Below, one piece after another: positions 10,195 to 18,496 of a stretch of DNA of 64,000 nt. Both the position numbers and the translations under genes were made by a program. This DNA comes from Massilia sp. Mn16-1_5 (GTDB lineage: Bacteria > Pseudomonadota > Gammaproteobacteria > Burkholderiales > Burkholderiaceae_D). The number at the start of each line of letters is the position of its first letter. Position 1 is the first letter of the stretch. The stretch covers positions 62,001 through 126,000 of the forward strand of contig NZ_PPXQ01000004.1 of NCBI RefSeq assembly GCF_004798585.1, in the 5' to 3' direction. Under the pieces are notes generated by a model. The model searched no databases, had not been told where the DNA came from, and saw only the letters and a program-made list of their open reading frames with translations.

Positions 10195-11979
10195 ATGGCG
10201 GAACAAGAAGACAAGCAGACAGTCGGCGAATTCCTGGTCGAACGCCTTGGCGCATGGGGCGTGAACCGCATCTTCGGTTATCCGGGCGACGCCATCAACG
10301 GCATCCTCTCGGCCCTGCGCAAGCAGGACCGCATCGCCTTCGTGCAGGCCCGCCACGAGGAGCTGGCTGCCTTCATGGCCTGCGCCCACGCCAAGTACAC
10401 CGGCGAGGTCGGGGTGTGCCTGTCGACCTCCGGTCCGGGCGCGATCCACATGCTGAACGGCCTGTACGACGCCAAGCTGGACCACCAGCCGGTGGTCGCC
10501 ATCGTCGGCCAGCAAAAGCGCGCCTCGCTGGGCGGCGACTACCAGCAGGAAGTCGACTTGGTATCGCTGTTCAAGGACGTGGCCGGCGCTTACGTGCAGA
10601 TGGCGGCCAGTCCCGAACAGATCCGCCACCTGATCGACCGCGCCTTCCACATCGCCAGGACCGAGCGCCGGCCCACTTGCGTGATCGTGCCGCACGACCT
10701 GCAGACCATGGACGCCGTACCGGTGCCGCCGCGCGAGCACGGCAGCGTCCTGTCGGGTATCGGCATGGTCGCCCGCAGCATGGTGCCGCAGCCGGATGCG
10801 CTGCGGGCTGCTGCCGACATCCTGAATGCCGGCAGCAAGGTGGCGATCCTGGCCGGTGCCGGCGCCCATGGCGCGGCTGACGAACTGATCCAGGTGGCTG
10901 AGCTGCTGGGCGCAGGCGTGGCCAAGGCCCTGCTGGGCAAGATGGTGCTGCCGGACGACTTGCCCTTCGTGACTGGTTCGATCGGCGTGATCGGCACCCA
11001 GGCCAGCTTCAGGATGATGAACGAGTGCGATACCCTGCTGATGGTCGGGTCCAGCTTCCCGTATTCGGAATTCCTGCCACCGGAAGGCAAGGCGCGCGGC
11101 GTCCAGATCGACATCGACGGCACGATGGTCAGCCTGCGCTACCCGATGGAATGCAGCCTGGTCGGCGACAGCAGGGCGACGCTGCAGGCCTTGATCCCGC
11201 TGCTGCAGCGTAAGGAGGAGCGCAGCTGGCGCAACCAGATCGAGTCGGACGTCAAGGAAAGCTGGGCGCTCCTGGAGCGCAAAGCCATGAACCCGGACGC
11301 ACCCGCGGTCAATCCGCAACGCGTGTTCTGGGAGCTGTCGAAACGCCTGGCGGACAATGCCGTGCTGGCCGGCGACTCCGGCACGGTGGCCTCCTGGTAC
11401 GCGCTCGACATCAAGGCCAAATCCGGCATGCTCGGTTCCCTGTCCGGCGGCCTGGCCACCATGGGTTCGGCGGTGCCCTATGCCTACGCGGCCAAGCTGG
11501 CCCATCCCGAGCGGCCGGTGATCGCCCTGGTCGGCGACGGCGCGATGCAGATGAACGGCATGAATGGCCTGATCACCATGGCGCGCGACTACAAGGAGTG
11601 GAAGGACCCGCGCATCGTCATCGTGGTGCTGAACAACCGCGACCTCAGTTTTGTAACCTGGGAACAGCGCGGCATGGCCGGCGAGCCGAAGGTCGAGGAG
11701 TCGCAGCAGCTGCCCGACGTGGCCTACGCCGACTACGCAAAGCTGCTGGGCCTCGATGGCGTGCGGGTCGAGCAGCCGGAGCAGATCGCCGCCGCGCTCG
11801 ACGCCGCCTTCCGGAGCGACCGGCCCTTCGTGATCGACGTGCTGAGCGATCCCAACATGCCGCCGCTGCCGCCGCACATCACGCGCTCGCAGGCCGAGCA
11901 GTATTACAAGGCGATCGAGGCGGGGGATGCGGAAGCCGATGCGGTGCGGCGGGCGCTGGAGGTGCAGGGCGGCGAATGA
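10195..11979 (+). CDS. Thiamine diphosphate-dependent enzyme, pyruvate oxidase/PoxB-like
   Basis: A 594-residue acetolactate synthase-fold protein. The N-terminal ThDP pyrimidine domain has the conserved RHEELAAFMA glutamate (about residue 55). A central Rossmann-like domain follows, and the C-terminal domain carries the ThDP motif GDGAMQM...NN (about residues 447-480). Best matches from memory are pyruvate dehydrogenase (quinone)/pyruvate oxidase-like proteins, often annotated only as thiamine pyrophosphate-requiring protein. There is no obvious C-terminal amphipathic membrane-activation helix of the PoxB type. Probably co-transcribed with the zinc dehydrogenase 10 bp upstream. Confidence 0.85.
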   Translation: MAEQEDKQTVGEFLVERLGAWGVNRIFGYPGDAINGILSALRKQDRIAFVQARHEELAAFMACAHAKYTGEVGVCLSTSGPGAIHMLNGLYDAKLDHQPVVAIVGQQKRASLGGDYQQEVDLVSLFKDVAGAYVQMAASPEQIRHLIDRAFHIARTERRPTCVIVPHDLQTMDAVPVPPREHGSVLSGIGMVARSMVPQPDALRAAADILNAGSKVAILAGAGAHGAADELIQVAELLGAGVAKALLGKMVLPDDLPFVTGSIGVIGTQASFRMMNECDTLLMVGSSFPYSEFLPPEGKARGVQIDIDGTMVSLRYPMECSLVGDSRATLQALIPLLQRKEERSWRNQIESDVKESWALLERKAMNPDAPAVNPQRVFWELSKRLADNAVLAGDSGTVASWYALDIKAKSGMLGSLSGGLATMGSAVPYAYAAKLAHPERPVIALVGDGAMQMNGMNGLITMARDYKEWKDPRIVIVVLNNRDLSFVTWEQRGMAGEPKVEESQQLPDVAYADYAKLLGLDGVRVEQPEQIAAALDAAFRSDRPFVIDVLSDPNMPPLPPHITRSQAEQYYKAIEAGDAEADAVRRALEVQGGE

Positions 11980-12037
11980 TATCCCTGGCGGACAGGGCGC
12001 CGGCGTTGCCGAATGGTGACACGGCACCCACGGCGAT

Positions 12038-12067
12038 TTGACGTTTTCTGAGCGCATGCTTTATGAT
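12038..12067 (+). promoter_or_regulatory. Sigma-70-type promoter of the LysR gene
   Basis: TTGACG at 12038-12043 and TATGAT at 12062-12067 are separated by 18 bp, each matching the consensus at five of six positions. They lie 28 bp before the LysR start in an AT-rich pocket of otherwise GC-rich DNA. Confidence 0.5.
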
Positions 12068-12088
12068 TTTATAAGAAAAATTTCATAA
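12061..12088 (+). promoter_or_regulatory. Inverted repeat TTATGA/TCATAA, candidate LysR autoregulatory site
   Basis: TTATGA (12061-12066) and TCATAA (12083-12088) form an interrupted palindrome overlapping the -10 element and ending 6 bp before the LysR ATG. LysR-type regulators commonly bind such AT-rich dyads to repress themselves. The link is by position only. Confidence 0.4.
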
Positions 12089-12094
12089 TGCGGC

Positions 12095-13045
12095 ATGCGC
12101 GATTCCTCCTCGACCCGGTTCATCCGCTTCCACCTCAAGACGCGCCACCTGGTCCTGCTGGTCGAACTCGGCCGCCATGCCTCCATCGTCCACGCCGCCG
12201 AAGCGGCAGGCCTGACCCAGCCCGGCGCCTCGAAGCTGATCGGTGAACTCGAACACGCTCTCGGCGTGACCCTGTTCGAACGCCTGCCGCGCGGCGTGGT
12301 GCCGACCTGGTATGGCGAGGTGCTGATCCGGCGGGCCGGCGCGGCGCTGGCCGAGATGGATGCGGCGCACCAGGAGATCATGATAGGCGTCGCCGGGATC
12401 GGTGGACGGGTGTGCATCGGCAGCGTGCTCGGGCCGGCGGCGTCCCTGGTGCCGCAGGCGATCAAGCTGCTCAAGGAACGCAGCCCGCGCACCCAGGTGG
12501 CGGTATCGGTCGACACCAGCAGGACCATGGTCGAACAGCTGCGCAGCGGGGAGCTGGACATCGTCATCGGCCGCGTCAATGATCCTGCCGCCGCGGCCGA
12601 ACTCGATTTCGAGCCGCTCGCCGACGAACCGCAGCACCTCATCGTGCGTGCCGGCCACCCGTGGCTGGGGCGGCGCGACCTCGCCCTCGACGACCTGGCC
12701 GGCGCCGCCTGGATCCTGCCGGCGGGAGGGAGGGTGCGCGACCAGCTGATGGCGCTCTTCGTCAGCAAGGGGCTGGAGCAGCCCTTCGACATCGTCGAGA
12801 CCATCTCGCTGCCGCTGGTGCCGCGCCTGCTGCTCGATAGCGACCGCATCGTCGCACTGCCACGCGAACTGGTGCAGGCGCAGCTGGAGGCGGGCACATT
12901 GGCCTTGTTACCCTTCGATATCAAGCTGCGCGCCGACGTCTATGGCATCGTGACGCGCAAGCGCCATCACCTGTCTCCCGCCGCCGAGGCGATGCTCGGG
13001 GCCCTGCGTGAAGCGGCGGCCTTCGGGCTGGTACCGGCCCGATGA
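12095..13045 (+). CDS. LysR family transcriptional regulator, GbpR-like
   Basis: A 316-residue LysR protein: N-terminal winged helix-turn-helix (about residues 16-75, including VHAAEAAGLTQPGASKLIGE) and a substrate-binding effector domain (about 98-310). The opening FHLKTRHLVLLVELG and the effector domain look like GbpR-type regulators that control sugar-binding-protein ABC operons. The next genes downstream are a GH43 enzyme and a sugar ABC transporter, which fits. It is a good candidate for binding the 31-bp element shared by the two carbohydrate units. Specificity is inferred. Confidence 0.85.
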   Translation: MRDSSSTRFIRFHLKTRHLVLLVELGRHASIVHAAEAAGLTQPGASKLIGELEHALGVTLFERLPRGVVPTWYGEVLIRRAGAALAEMDAAHQEIMIGVAGIGGRVCIGSVLGPAASLVPQAIKLLKERSPRTQVAVSVDTSRTMVEQLRSGELDIVIGRVNDPAAAAELDFEPLADEPQHLIVRAGHPWLGRRDLALDDLAGAAWILPAGGRVRDQLMALFVSKGLEQPFDIVETISLPLVPRLLLDSDRIVALPRELVQAQLEAGTLALLPFDIKLRADVYGIVTRKRHHLSPAAEAMLGALREAAAFGLVPAR

Positions 13046-13053
13046 ATACGGAA

Positions 13054-13084
13054 TTGGCATATCTCCCGCGCGTTTGGTTATTGG
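13054..13084 (+). promoter_or_regulatory. Shared 31-bp regulatory element, copy 1 (upstream of GH43/ABC unit)
   Basis: This stretch matches 18381-18411 at 26 of 31 positions, including the run CGCGCGTTT and GTTATTGG. It ends 76 bp before the GH43 start. TTGGCA at its left edge and GTTATT 17 bp later could be the promoter core; ATA...TAT dyad halves would also suit an operator. Confidence 0.6.
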
Positions 13085-13160
13085 AATCCGCCTGCCGCGG
13101 ATCGTATGATCTCTGCCATGACATGCGCGGCCTTGATCCGCGCGGGGGAGACCATCGTCC

Positions 13161-14126
13161 ATGAACCGTTTTTCGATCGCGCGCGTGCCGGCTTCGTTTG
13201 CTGTGGCGCTGCTCGCCGCAGGCTGCGCAAGCACCGCTCCCCCCGCCAGCTCGCTGGGCGACTTCCCCGATCCCTTCATCCTCGCAGACGGTGGCGGCTA
13301 CTACGCCTACGCGACCAATGCCAACGACAGGCACGTCCAGTTGCGGCACTCGACGGACCTGAGAACCTGGCGCGCGCTGCCCGATGCGATGCCGGCGCTG
13401 GCGTCCTGGGTGCGCCAGCCGGTGCCGCACGTGTGGGCGCCGGAGGTGATCAAGCTGGGCGAGCGCTACGTCCTGTATTACACGGCGCATGACCGCGCAT
13501 CGGACCGCCAGTGCGTCGGCGCCGCCGTATCGAGCTCGCCTGCCGGTCCATTCGCCGACAGCGCCGCCAAGCCCCTGGTCTGTCAGGCCGACCTGGGCGG
13601 CACCATCGACGCCAGTCCCTTCCTCGACGGCGGCCGCCTCTACCTCTACTTCAAAAGCGACGGCAACTGCTGCGGCAAGCCGACCCACATCTTCGCGCAG
13701 GAGTTGCGACCCGACGGCCTGGCAGTTATCGGCACGCCGACCCGCCTGCTGACGAATGGCCGCACCTGGGAAGGCAAGGTGATCGAAGCGCCGACCATGG
13801 TGGTCCGCAACGGCAAATACGTCCTGATGTATTCGGCGAACGACTTCGGCGACGGCACCTACGCTGCCGGCTATGCCAGCTGCGCCGGACCGGTCGGACC
13901 CTGCGAGCCGGTCGGCGACGCGCCCTTCCTGAAGAGCATGGAGGGCAAGCTGTATGGGCCGGGCCATCAGGCCATATTCCGCGTCGGGGAGCAGGACTAC
14001 ATCGCCTATCACGCCTGGGAGCTGAAACCGAACGGCAAGCGCGCGGACCGGCGCTTTCTCTACATCGACAAACTGGATTGGGTGGACGGCAAACCGGTCG
14101 TACAGGGCACGACCCTGGTCAGGTAG
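13161..14126 (+). CDS. GH43-family glycoside hydrolase, lipoprotein
   Basis: A 321-residue five-bladed beta-propeller hydrolase with a lipoprotein signal: the lipobox LLAAGC places Cys22 as lipidated. GH43 acidic residues are visible in FPDPFILADGGGYYAY (base), GTIDASPFLDGG (pKa modulator) and VIEAPTMVV (general acid), as is the propeller motif VWAPEVIKL. GH43 enzymes release arabinose or xylose from arabinan, arabinoxylan or xylan chains; which one cannot be read here. It heads an operon with an ABC importer, so it likely trims oligosaccharides in the periplasm before import. Confidence 0.88.
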   Translation: MNRFSIARVPASFAVALLAAGCASTAPPASSLGDFPDPFILADGGGYYAYATNANDRHVQLRHSTDLRTWRALPDAMPALASWVRQPVPHVWAPEVIKLGERYVLYYTAHDRASDRQCVGAAVSSSPAGPFADSAAKPLVCQADLGGTIDASPFLDGGRLYLYFKSDGNCCGKPTHIFAQELRPDGLAVIGTPTRLLTNGRTWEGKVIEAPTMVVRNGKYVLMYSANDFGDGTYAAGYASCAGPVGPCEPVGDAPFLKSMEGKLYGPGHQAIFRVGEQDYIAYHAWELKPNGKRADRRFLYIDKLDWVDGKPVVQGTTLVR

Positions 14127-14189
14127 GCGGCATAATACGCAGAAGACGGGCCGGTACAGGTCCGGCGCGACAAGACATACGGAGACAAA

Positions 14190-15482
14190 GTGGTGCAACG
14201 CAGACGTGTACTCGCCGCCTCGGCCCTGGCGCTGCTGACGCCCGCGGCCAGGGCGCAGCCGCGGGTGGAGGTCCGCCTGTGGACCCTGCTCAGCGGCGGC
14301 GACGGCGCGCGCATGCGGGCCCTGATCGACAGTTTCAATGCCAGCCAGCGCGGCGTGCGCGTGGTCAGCACGACCCTGAAATGGGGCGAGCCCTTCTATA
14401 CCAAGCTGATTACCTCGACCGTGGTCGGGGAGGGGCCGGACATCGCCACCGTCCACCTTTCGCGCCTGCCGAACCTGGCCGGCGGCGGCGTGCTGCGTCC
14501 GATCGGCGCGCTCGAGCTGGCAGCGGCCGGCCTGCAAGGCAGCGATTATTTCCCCCGGCAGTGGGAGAAGTCGCGCTATGCGGGCGCGCCCTACGCGATA
14601 CCGCTCGACCTGCATCCGCTGGTCCTCTATTACAACAAGAAGCTGGTGAGCCAGGCCGGCCTGCTCGATGCCGGCGGCCAGCTGAAGCCGATCGTCGGCT
14701 ACGATGCACTGAGCGCTGCTTTCAGAGGCGTCAAGGAACGCACCGGCAAGGCCGGGCTGGCGATGGAGGCGGGGCAGGGCTCGTATGCTATCTGGCGCCT
14801 GTGGGTGTCGCTGCTGGCCCAGCGCCGGGTGCCGATCATCGAGAACGGGCGCTTCGTGTATGGCGCGGCGGGCGTCGAGGAACTGGCCAGGGTCAGCGCC
14901 TGGTTCACGCGCGGCTACGCGCCTGCGGGGCTGGACTATCCGGCTTCGACCAGCCAGTACATGGGCGGCGGCGCCGGCTTCATGATCAACGGCGTGTGGG
15001 AGGTGCCGGAAGTCGTACGCGCCACGAAAGCCGGCACGCTCGGCTTCGAGTACGGCATCGTCCCTCTGCCGCGCCTGTACCAGGACGCCAGCGTCTGGAC
15101 CGACTCGCATGCCTTCGCCATCCCCGCCAATGAAGGCCGCCCGATGGCGCCGGAAAAGGTGAGGGCGGTGCTGGCTTTCGTGGCCTACGTCAGCCGCCAT
15201 TCGATGGGCTGGGCCGAGGGCGGCCACGTGCCGGCCTACCGTCCCGTGGCCGAGTCGCGCGAGGCGCGCGCCCTGATGCCGAACGCGCTGTATGCGGAGG
15301 CAGCCAAAAACGTCGTCTACGATCCGGACGGCTGGTACATGGGCGCCGCCGGGCCGGTCGAGGCGATGGCCTCCAAGTTCATGCCGGGCGCCTTGTCCGG
15401 CCAGCTGACTCCGCAGGAGGCGCTCGGGATGTTCGAGCGCGAGGCCTCGCGCCTGCTGCGCAAGAAGCCGCCGCGTTATTGA
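14190..15482 (+). CDS. ABC transporter extracellular solute-binding protein (CUT1 sugar type)
   Basis: A 430-residue periplasmic binding protein of the MalE/UgpB type. The N-terminus MVQRRRVLAASALALLTPA is a twin-arginine-like or Sec signal ending near Ala-Arg-Ala. Internal features typical of the family are GEGPDIATVHLSRLPNL and MGGGAGFMINGVWE. It presumably binds the oligosaccharide produced by the GH43 enzymes and delivers it to the permeases immediately downstream; the stop overlaps the next reading frame. GTG start at 14190. Confidence 0.9.
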   Translation: MVQRRRVLAASALALLTPAARAQPRVEVRLWTLLSGGDGARMRALIDSFNASQRGVRVVSTTLKWGEPFYTKLITSTVVGEGPDIATVHLSRLPNLAGGGVLRPIGALELAAAGLQGSDYFPRQWEKSRYAGAPYAIPLDLHPLVLYYNKKLVSQAGLLDAGGQLKPIVGYDALSAAFRGVKERTGKAGLAMEAGQGSYAIWRLWVSLLAQRRVPIIENGRFVYGAAGVEELARVSAWFTRGYAPAGLDYPASTSQYMGGGAGFMINGVWEVPEVVRATKAGTLGFEYGIVPLPRLYQDASVWTDSHAFAIPANEGRPMAPEKVRAVLAFVAYVSRHSMGWAEGGHVPAYRPVAESREARALMPNALYAEAAKNVVYDPDGWYMGAAGPVEAMASKFMPGALSGQLTPQEALGMFEREASRLLRKKPPRY

Positions 15483-15490
15483 GGCCCCTG

Positions 15491-16378
15491 ATGGAGATGC
15501 CCGTCACCACCACCACCGCTTTCCGGCCCCAGGCCATGCGCGAAGGCTTGCCCGCCGCGCTGCTGCTGGCGCCGTTCGCGCTGGTTTTCCTGCTGTTCTT
15601 CCTGGCGCCGGCGGCCCAGACCTTCTATCTCAGCCTCACCGAGAGCAGCCTGACGCGCACCAGCGCCTTCGTCGGCCTGGCCAATTACGCGACCCTGGTG
15701 CAGGACCCGTCCTTCTGGGCTTCGCTCGGCACGACCTTTTATTTCGCGCTGCTGACGGTGATCCCGCTGACCGCGCTCGGCCTGGTGATGGCGCTGCTCG
15801 TGCATCGCTTCGTGCGGGTGCAGGGCTGGCTGCAGGGCGCCTTTTTCCTGCCCTATGTGCTGCCGATCTCGGTGATGACCCTGATCGCGGACTGGATGCT
15901 GCAGCCTTCGTCGGGCGTGATCAACCACCTGGTCGGCGGCCAGCGCGCCTGGCTGTCCGACGTGCACTGGGCGCTGCCGGTGGTGGCGATCGGCACCGTC
16001 TGGTGGACCGTCGGTTTCAATATGCTGATGCTGCTGGCCGGCCTGCGCAACATTCCGGCCGAGCTGTACGAAGCGGCGGCCCTGGACGGCGCACGCGGTT
16101 TTACCTTGTTCCGCGCGATTACCTGGCCGGCCCTGAAGCCGGTGGTCGGCACGGCGCTGCTGCTGCAGCTGATCGCGTCCCTGAAGGTCTTCGGCCAGAC
16201 CTATATTCTTACCAGCGGCGGGCCGTACAACACCAGCCGGGTCACCCTGCACTACATGTACGAAACCGCGTTCACGCAGAGCGACGCTGGTTATGCCGCC
16301 GCCGTGGCGATGGCCTTCATGCTGGTCGTGATCGCGCTGTCGCTGCTGGCGCGCGCAGTTGCAAAGAGGGCCGCATGA
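15491..16378 (+). CDS. Sugar ABC transporter permease (MalF/UgpA type)
   Basis: A 295-residue integral membrane protein with six predicted helices, the first at about residues 20-40 ([17 protein letters not shown]). The permease EAA loop is [27 protein letters not shown]. The ATG at 15491 is chosen; an earlier in-frame ATG-like start at 15479 overlaps the binding-protein stop and is also possible. It forms a heterodimer with the next gene product for import of an oligosaccharide. Confidence 0.9.
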   Translation: MEMPVTTTTAFRPQAMREGLPAALLLAPFALVFLLFFLAPAAQTFYLSLTESSLTRTSAFVGLANYATLVQDPSFWASLGTTFYFALLTVIPLTALGLVMALLVHRFVRVQGWLQGAFFLPYVLPISVMTLIADWMLQPSSGVINHLVGGQRAWLSDVHWALPVVAIGTVWWTVGFNMLMLLAGLRNIPAELYEAAALDGARGFTLFRAITWPALKPVVGTALLLQLIASLKVFGQTYILTSGGPYNTSRVTLHYMYETAFTQSDAGYAAAVAMAFMLVVIALSLLARAVAKRAA

Positions 16379-17208
16379 ACAATCGCTCCCAGCTCGGCTG
16401 GACCATTGCCGCGGTCACAGCCGCCGTACTGCTGGCGCTTCTATGGGCCTTCCCGCTGCTGTGGGCCGCGTCCACGGCGCTGCGGCCGGAGCACGAAACC
16501 GTCTCCAGCGTGTTCCACTGGCTGCCCCAGACCTGGACCCTGGATGCGTTCCGCACCACCCTCAGCGCCGGCAACATGCCGCGCTGGCTGTTCAACAGCG
16601 CGCTGGTCTCGCTGCTGGTGACGCTGGTGACGATGGCGCTGAGCCTCTGTGCGGCCTACGCCTTTTCGCAGCTGCGCTTCCGCGGGCGCGGCCTGCTGTT
16701 CGGCCTGGCGATGCTGGCCTTCCTGCTGCCCTTCGAAGCCTTGCTGGTGCCGCTGTTTCGCACGATGCACCAGCTCGGGCTGATCAACAGCTATGCCGGC
16801 CTGGTGCTGCCGCAGGTGGTGTCGCCGGTCGTGATCTACGTATTCAAGCAGTTCTTCGATGCGATTCCCGCCGACTTCCGCGAAGCGGCGGTGATGGACG
16901 GCGCCAACCCGCTGCGCATCCTGTGGAGCGTCTACCTGCCGATCTCGGGGAACATCGTGTGGGCGATGGCGATCGTCACCTTTATCGGGGCCTGGAACAA
17001 CTTCCTCTGGCCCTTCATCATCGTCACCTCGAACGAGATGATGACGATCCCGCTGGGCCTGACCCAGACCTACGACGCCTTCGGCGTGCGCTACGCCCAG
17101 CTGATGGCGGCCGCGCTCCTCGGCGCGCTGCCGGTGGCGCTGGCCTACATCGCGTTCCAGCGCCGCGTAACGCAAGGCTTCCTCGCCGCGAGCGGACTCA
17201 AAGGATAA
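16375..17208 (+). CDS. Carbohydrate ABC transporter permease (MalG/UgpE type)
   Basis: A 277-residue membrane protein with six predicted helices and the EAA loop [23 protein letters not shown]. Its ATG overlaps the previous stop as ATGA (16375-16378), so it is translationally coupled. Second permease subunit of the CUT1 importer. The long open frame that begins earlier on this strand only overlaps the first permease and is not used. Confidence 0.9.
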   Translation: MNNRSQLGWTIAAVTAAVLLALLWAFPLLWAASTALRPEHETVSSVFHWLPQTWTLDAFRTTLSAGNMPRWLFNSALVSLLVTLVTMALSLCAAYAFSQLRFRGRGLLFGLAMLAFLLPFEALLVPLFRTMHQLGLINSYAGLVLPQVVSPVVIYVFKQFFDAIPADFREAAVMDGANPLRILWSVYLPISGNIVWAMAIVTFIGAWNNFLWPFIIVTSNEMMTIPLGLTQTYDAFGVRYAQLMAAALLGALPVALAYIAFQRRVTQGFLAASGLKG

Positions 17209-17222
17209 ACAAGGAACAAGAC

Positions 17223-18362
17223 ATGGCATCCGTGACCCTGCGCGGCATACAAAAACAATACGATGGCAACAGCGTCATCAAGGGCATCGACCTCGACATC
17301 CTGGACGGCGAATTCGTCGTCTTCGTTGGGCCCTCCGGGTGCGGCAAATCGACCCTGCTGCGCATCATCGCCGGCCTGGAAGACATCAGCGCCGGCACGC
17401 TGGAAATCGGCGGCCGCATCAGCAACGAGGTCGAACCGGCCAAGCGTGGCATCGCGATGGTGTTCCAGAGCTATGCCCTGTATCCGCACATGAGCGTGTT
17501 CGAGAACATGGGCTTCGCCCTGAAGCTGGCCAAGGTGCCCAAGAGCGAGATCGAGGAGCGGGTGCGGCGCGCCGCCGCCATCCTGCAGATCGAGCACCTG
17601 CTGGACAGGAAGCCCAAGGCGCTGTCCGGCGGCCAGCGCCAGCGCGTTGCGATCGGCCGCGCCATCGTGCGCAAACCCGAGGTCTTCCTGTTCGACGAGC
17701 CGCTTTCCAACCTGGACGCCGCGCTGCGCGGCCAGACCCGGGTCGAACTGGCGCGCCTGCACCGGGAACTGAAAAGCACGATGATCTACGTTACCCATGA
17801 CCAGGTCGAGGCGATGACGCTCGGCCAGAAGATCGTGGTCCTGAACGGCGGGCGCATCGAGCAGGTCGGCACGCCGTCGGACTTGTACGAGCGCCCGGCC
17901 AACAAGTTCGTGGCCGGCTTCCTCGGCTCGCCGCGCATGAATTTTTTCGAGGCGACGCTGGCCGGGAAGGCGGGCCGCAGCGCCAGCATCGCGCTGGCGG
18001 GCGGCGCGCGCGTGCAGGTCGCGGCCGACGTGGCGCGTGCTGCCGGGGCAGGGGAGCGTGTCACGCTCGGGGTGCGTCCGGAACACCTGCAACTGGTGCG
18101 CCCGGGGCAGGGCGACGGCATTGGCGCCACCGTGGCCCTGGTCGAGTACCTGGGCGACGTGACCCTGGTCTATGCCCAGGTCGAGGGCAGCGAGGAGATG
18201 GTGGCCGTGAAAAGCGACGCCGATACCGCGCCGCCGAGCCTGGGTAGCCGGGTCGAGCTGGTGTTTCCGGCCACGCGCGCCTTCCTGTTCGACGAAGGGG
18301 GCGACGTGTTCGCCCCCGCCTGGACCGAGAACGCGGCCGAACCGCTGGCGCGGATGCCTTGA
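17223..18362 (+). CDS. Sugar ABC transporter ATP-binding protein (UgpC/MsmK type)
   Basis: A 379-residue ATPase. Walker A is GPSGCGKST (about residue 37), the signature is [14 protein letters not shown], Walker B is [13 protein letters not shown] and the H-loop is [16 protein letters not shown]. The C-terminal ~130 residues form the TOBE/OB regulatory domain found in MalK-like proteins, including [10 protein letters not shown]. The start at 17223 follows an AAGGAACAAG site. It powers the importer formed with the two permeases; such ATPases can be shared between several sugar importers. Confidence 0.92.
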   Translation: MASVTLRGIQKQYDGNSVIKGIDLDILDGEFVVFVGPSGCGKSTLLRIIAGLEDISAGTLEIGGRISNEVEPAKRGIAMVFQSYALYPHMSVFENMGFALKLAKVPKSEIEERVRRAAAILQIEHLLDRKPKALSGGQRQRVAIGRAIVRKPEVFLFDEPLSNLDAALRGQTRVELARLHRELKSTMIYVTHDQVEAMTLGQKIVVLNGGRIEQVGTPSDLYERPANKFVAGFLGSPRMNFFEATLAGKAGRSASIALAGGARVQVAADVARAAGAGERVTLGVRPEHLQLVRPGQGDGIGATVALVEYLGDVTLVYAQVEGSEEMVAVKSDADTAPPSLGSRVELVFPATRAFLFDEGGDVFAPAWTENAAEPLARMP

Positions 18363-18380
18363 TGCGCATGCCATGACGTT

Positions 18381-18411
18381 TTCGGATAGCTCGCGCGCGT
18401 TTCGTTATTGG
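18381..18411 (+). promoter_or_regulatory. Shared 31-bp regulatory element, copy 2 (upstream of TonB receptor)
   Basis: Matches 13054-13084 at 26 of 31 positions and lies 85 bp before the receptor start, nearly the same distance as copy 1 from its gene. It implies that the importer operon and the receptor/GH43 operon share a promoter type or a regulator. Confidence 0.6.
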
Positions 18412-18496
18412 TGGCGCATGCAGTGCTCTTTTACCATGTGTCGAGGCATCTGAAGCGGCGACGACCGCTACCTTCCGACGACACCAGGAGACATGC

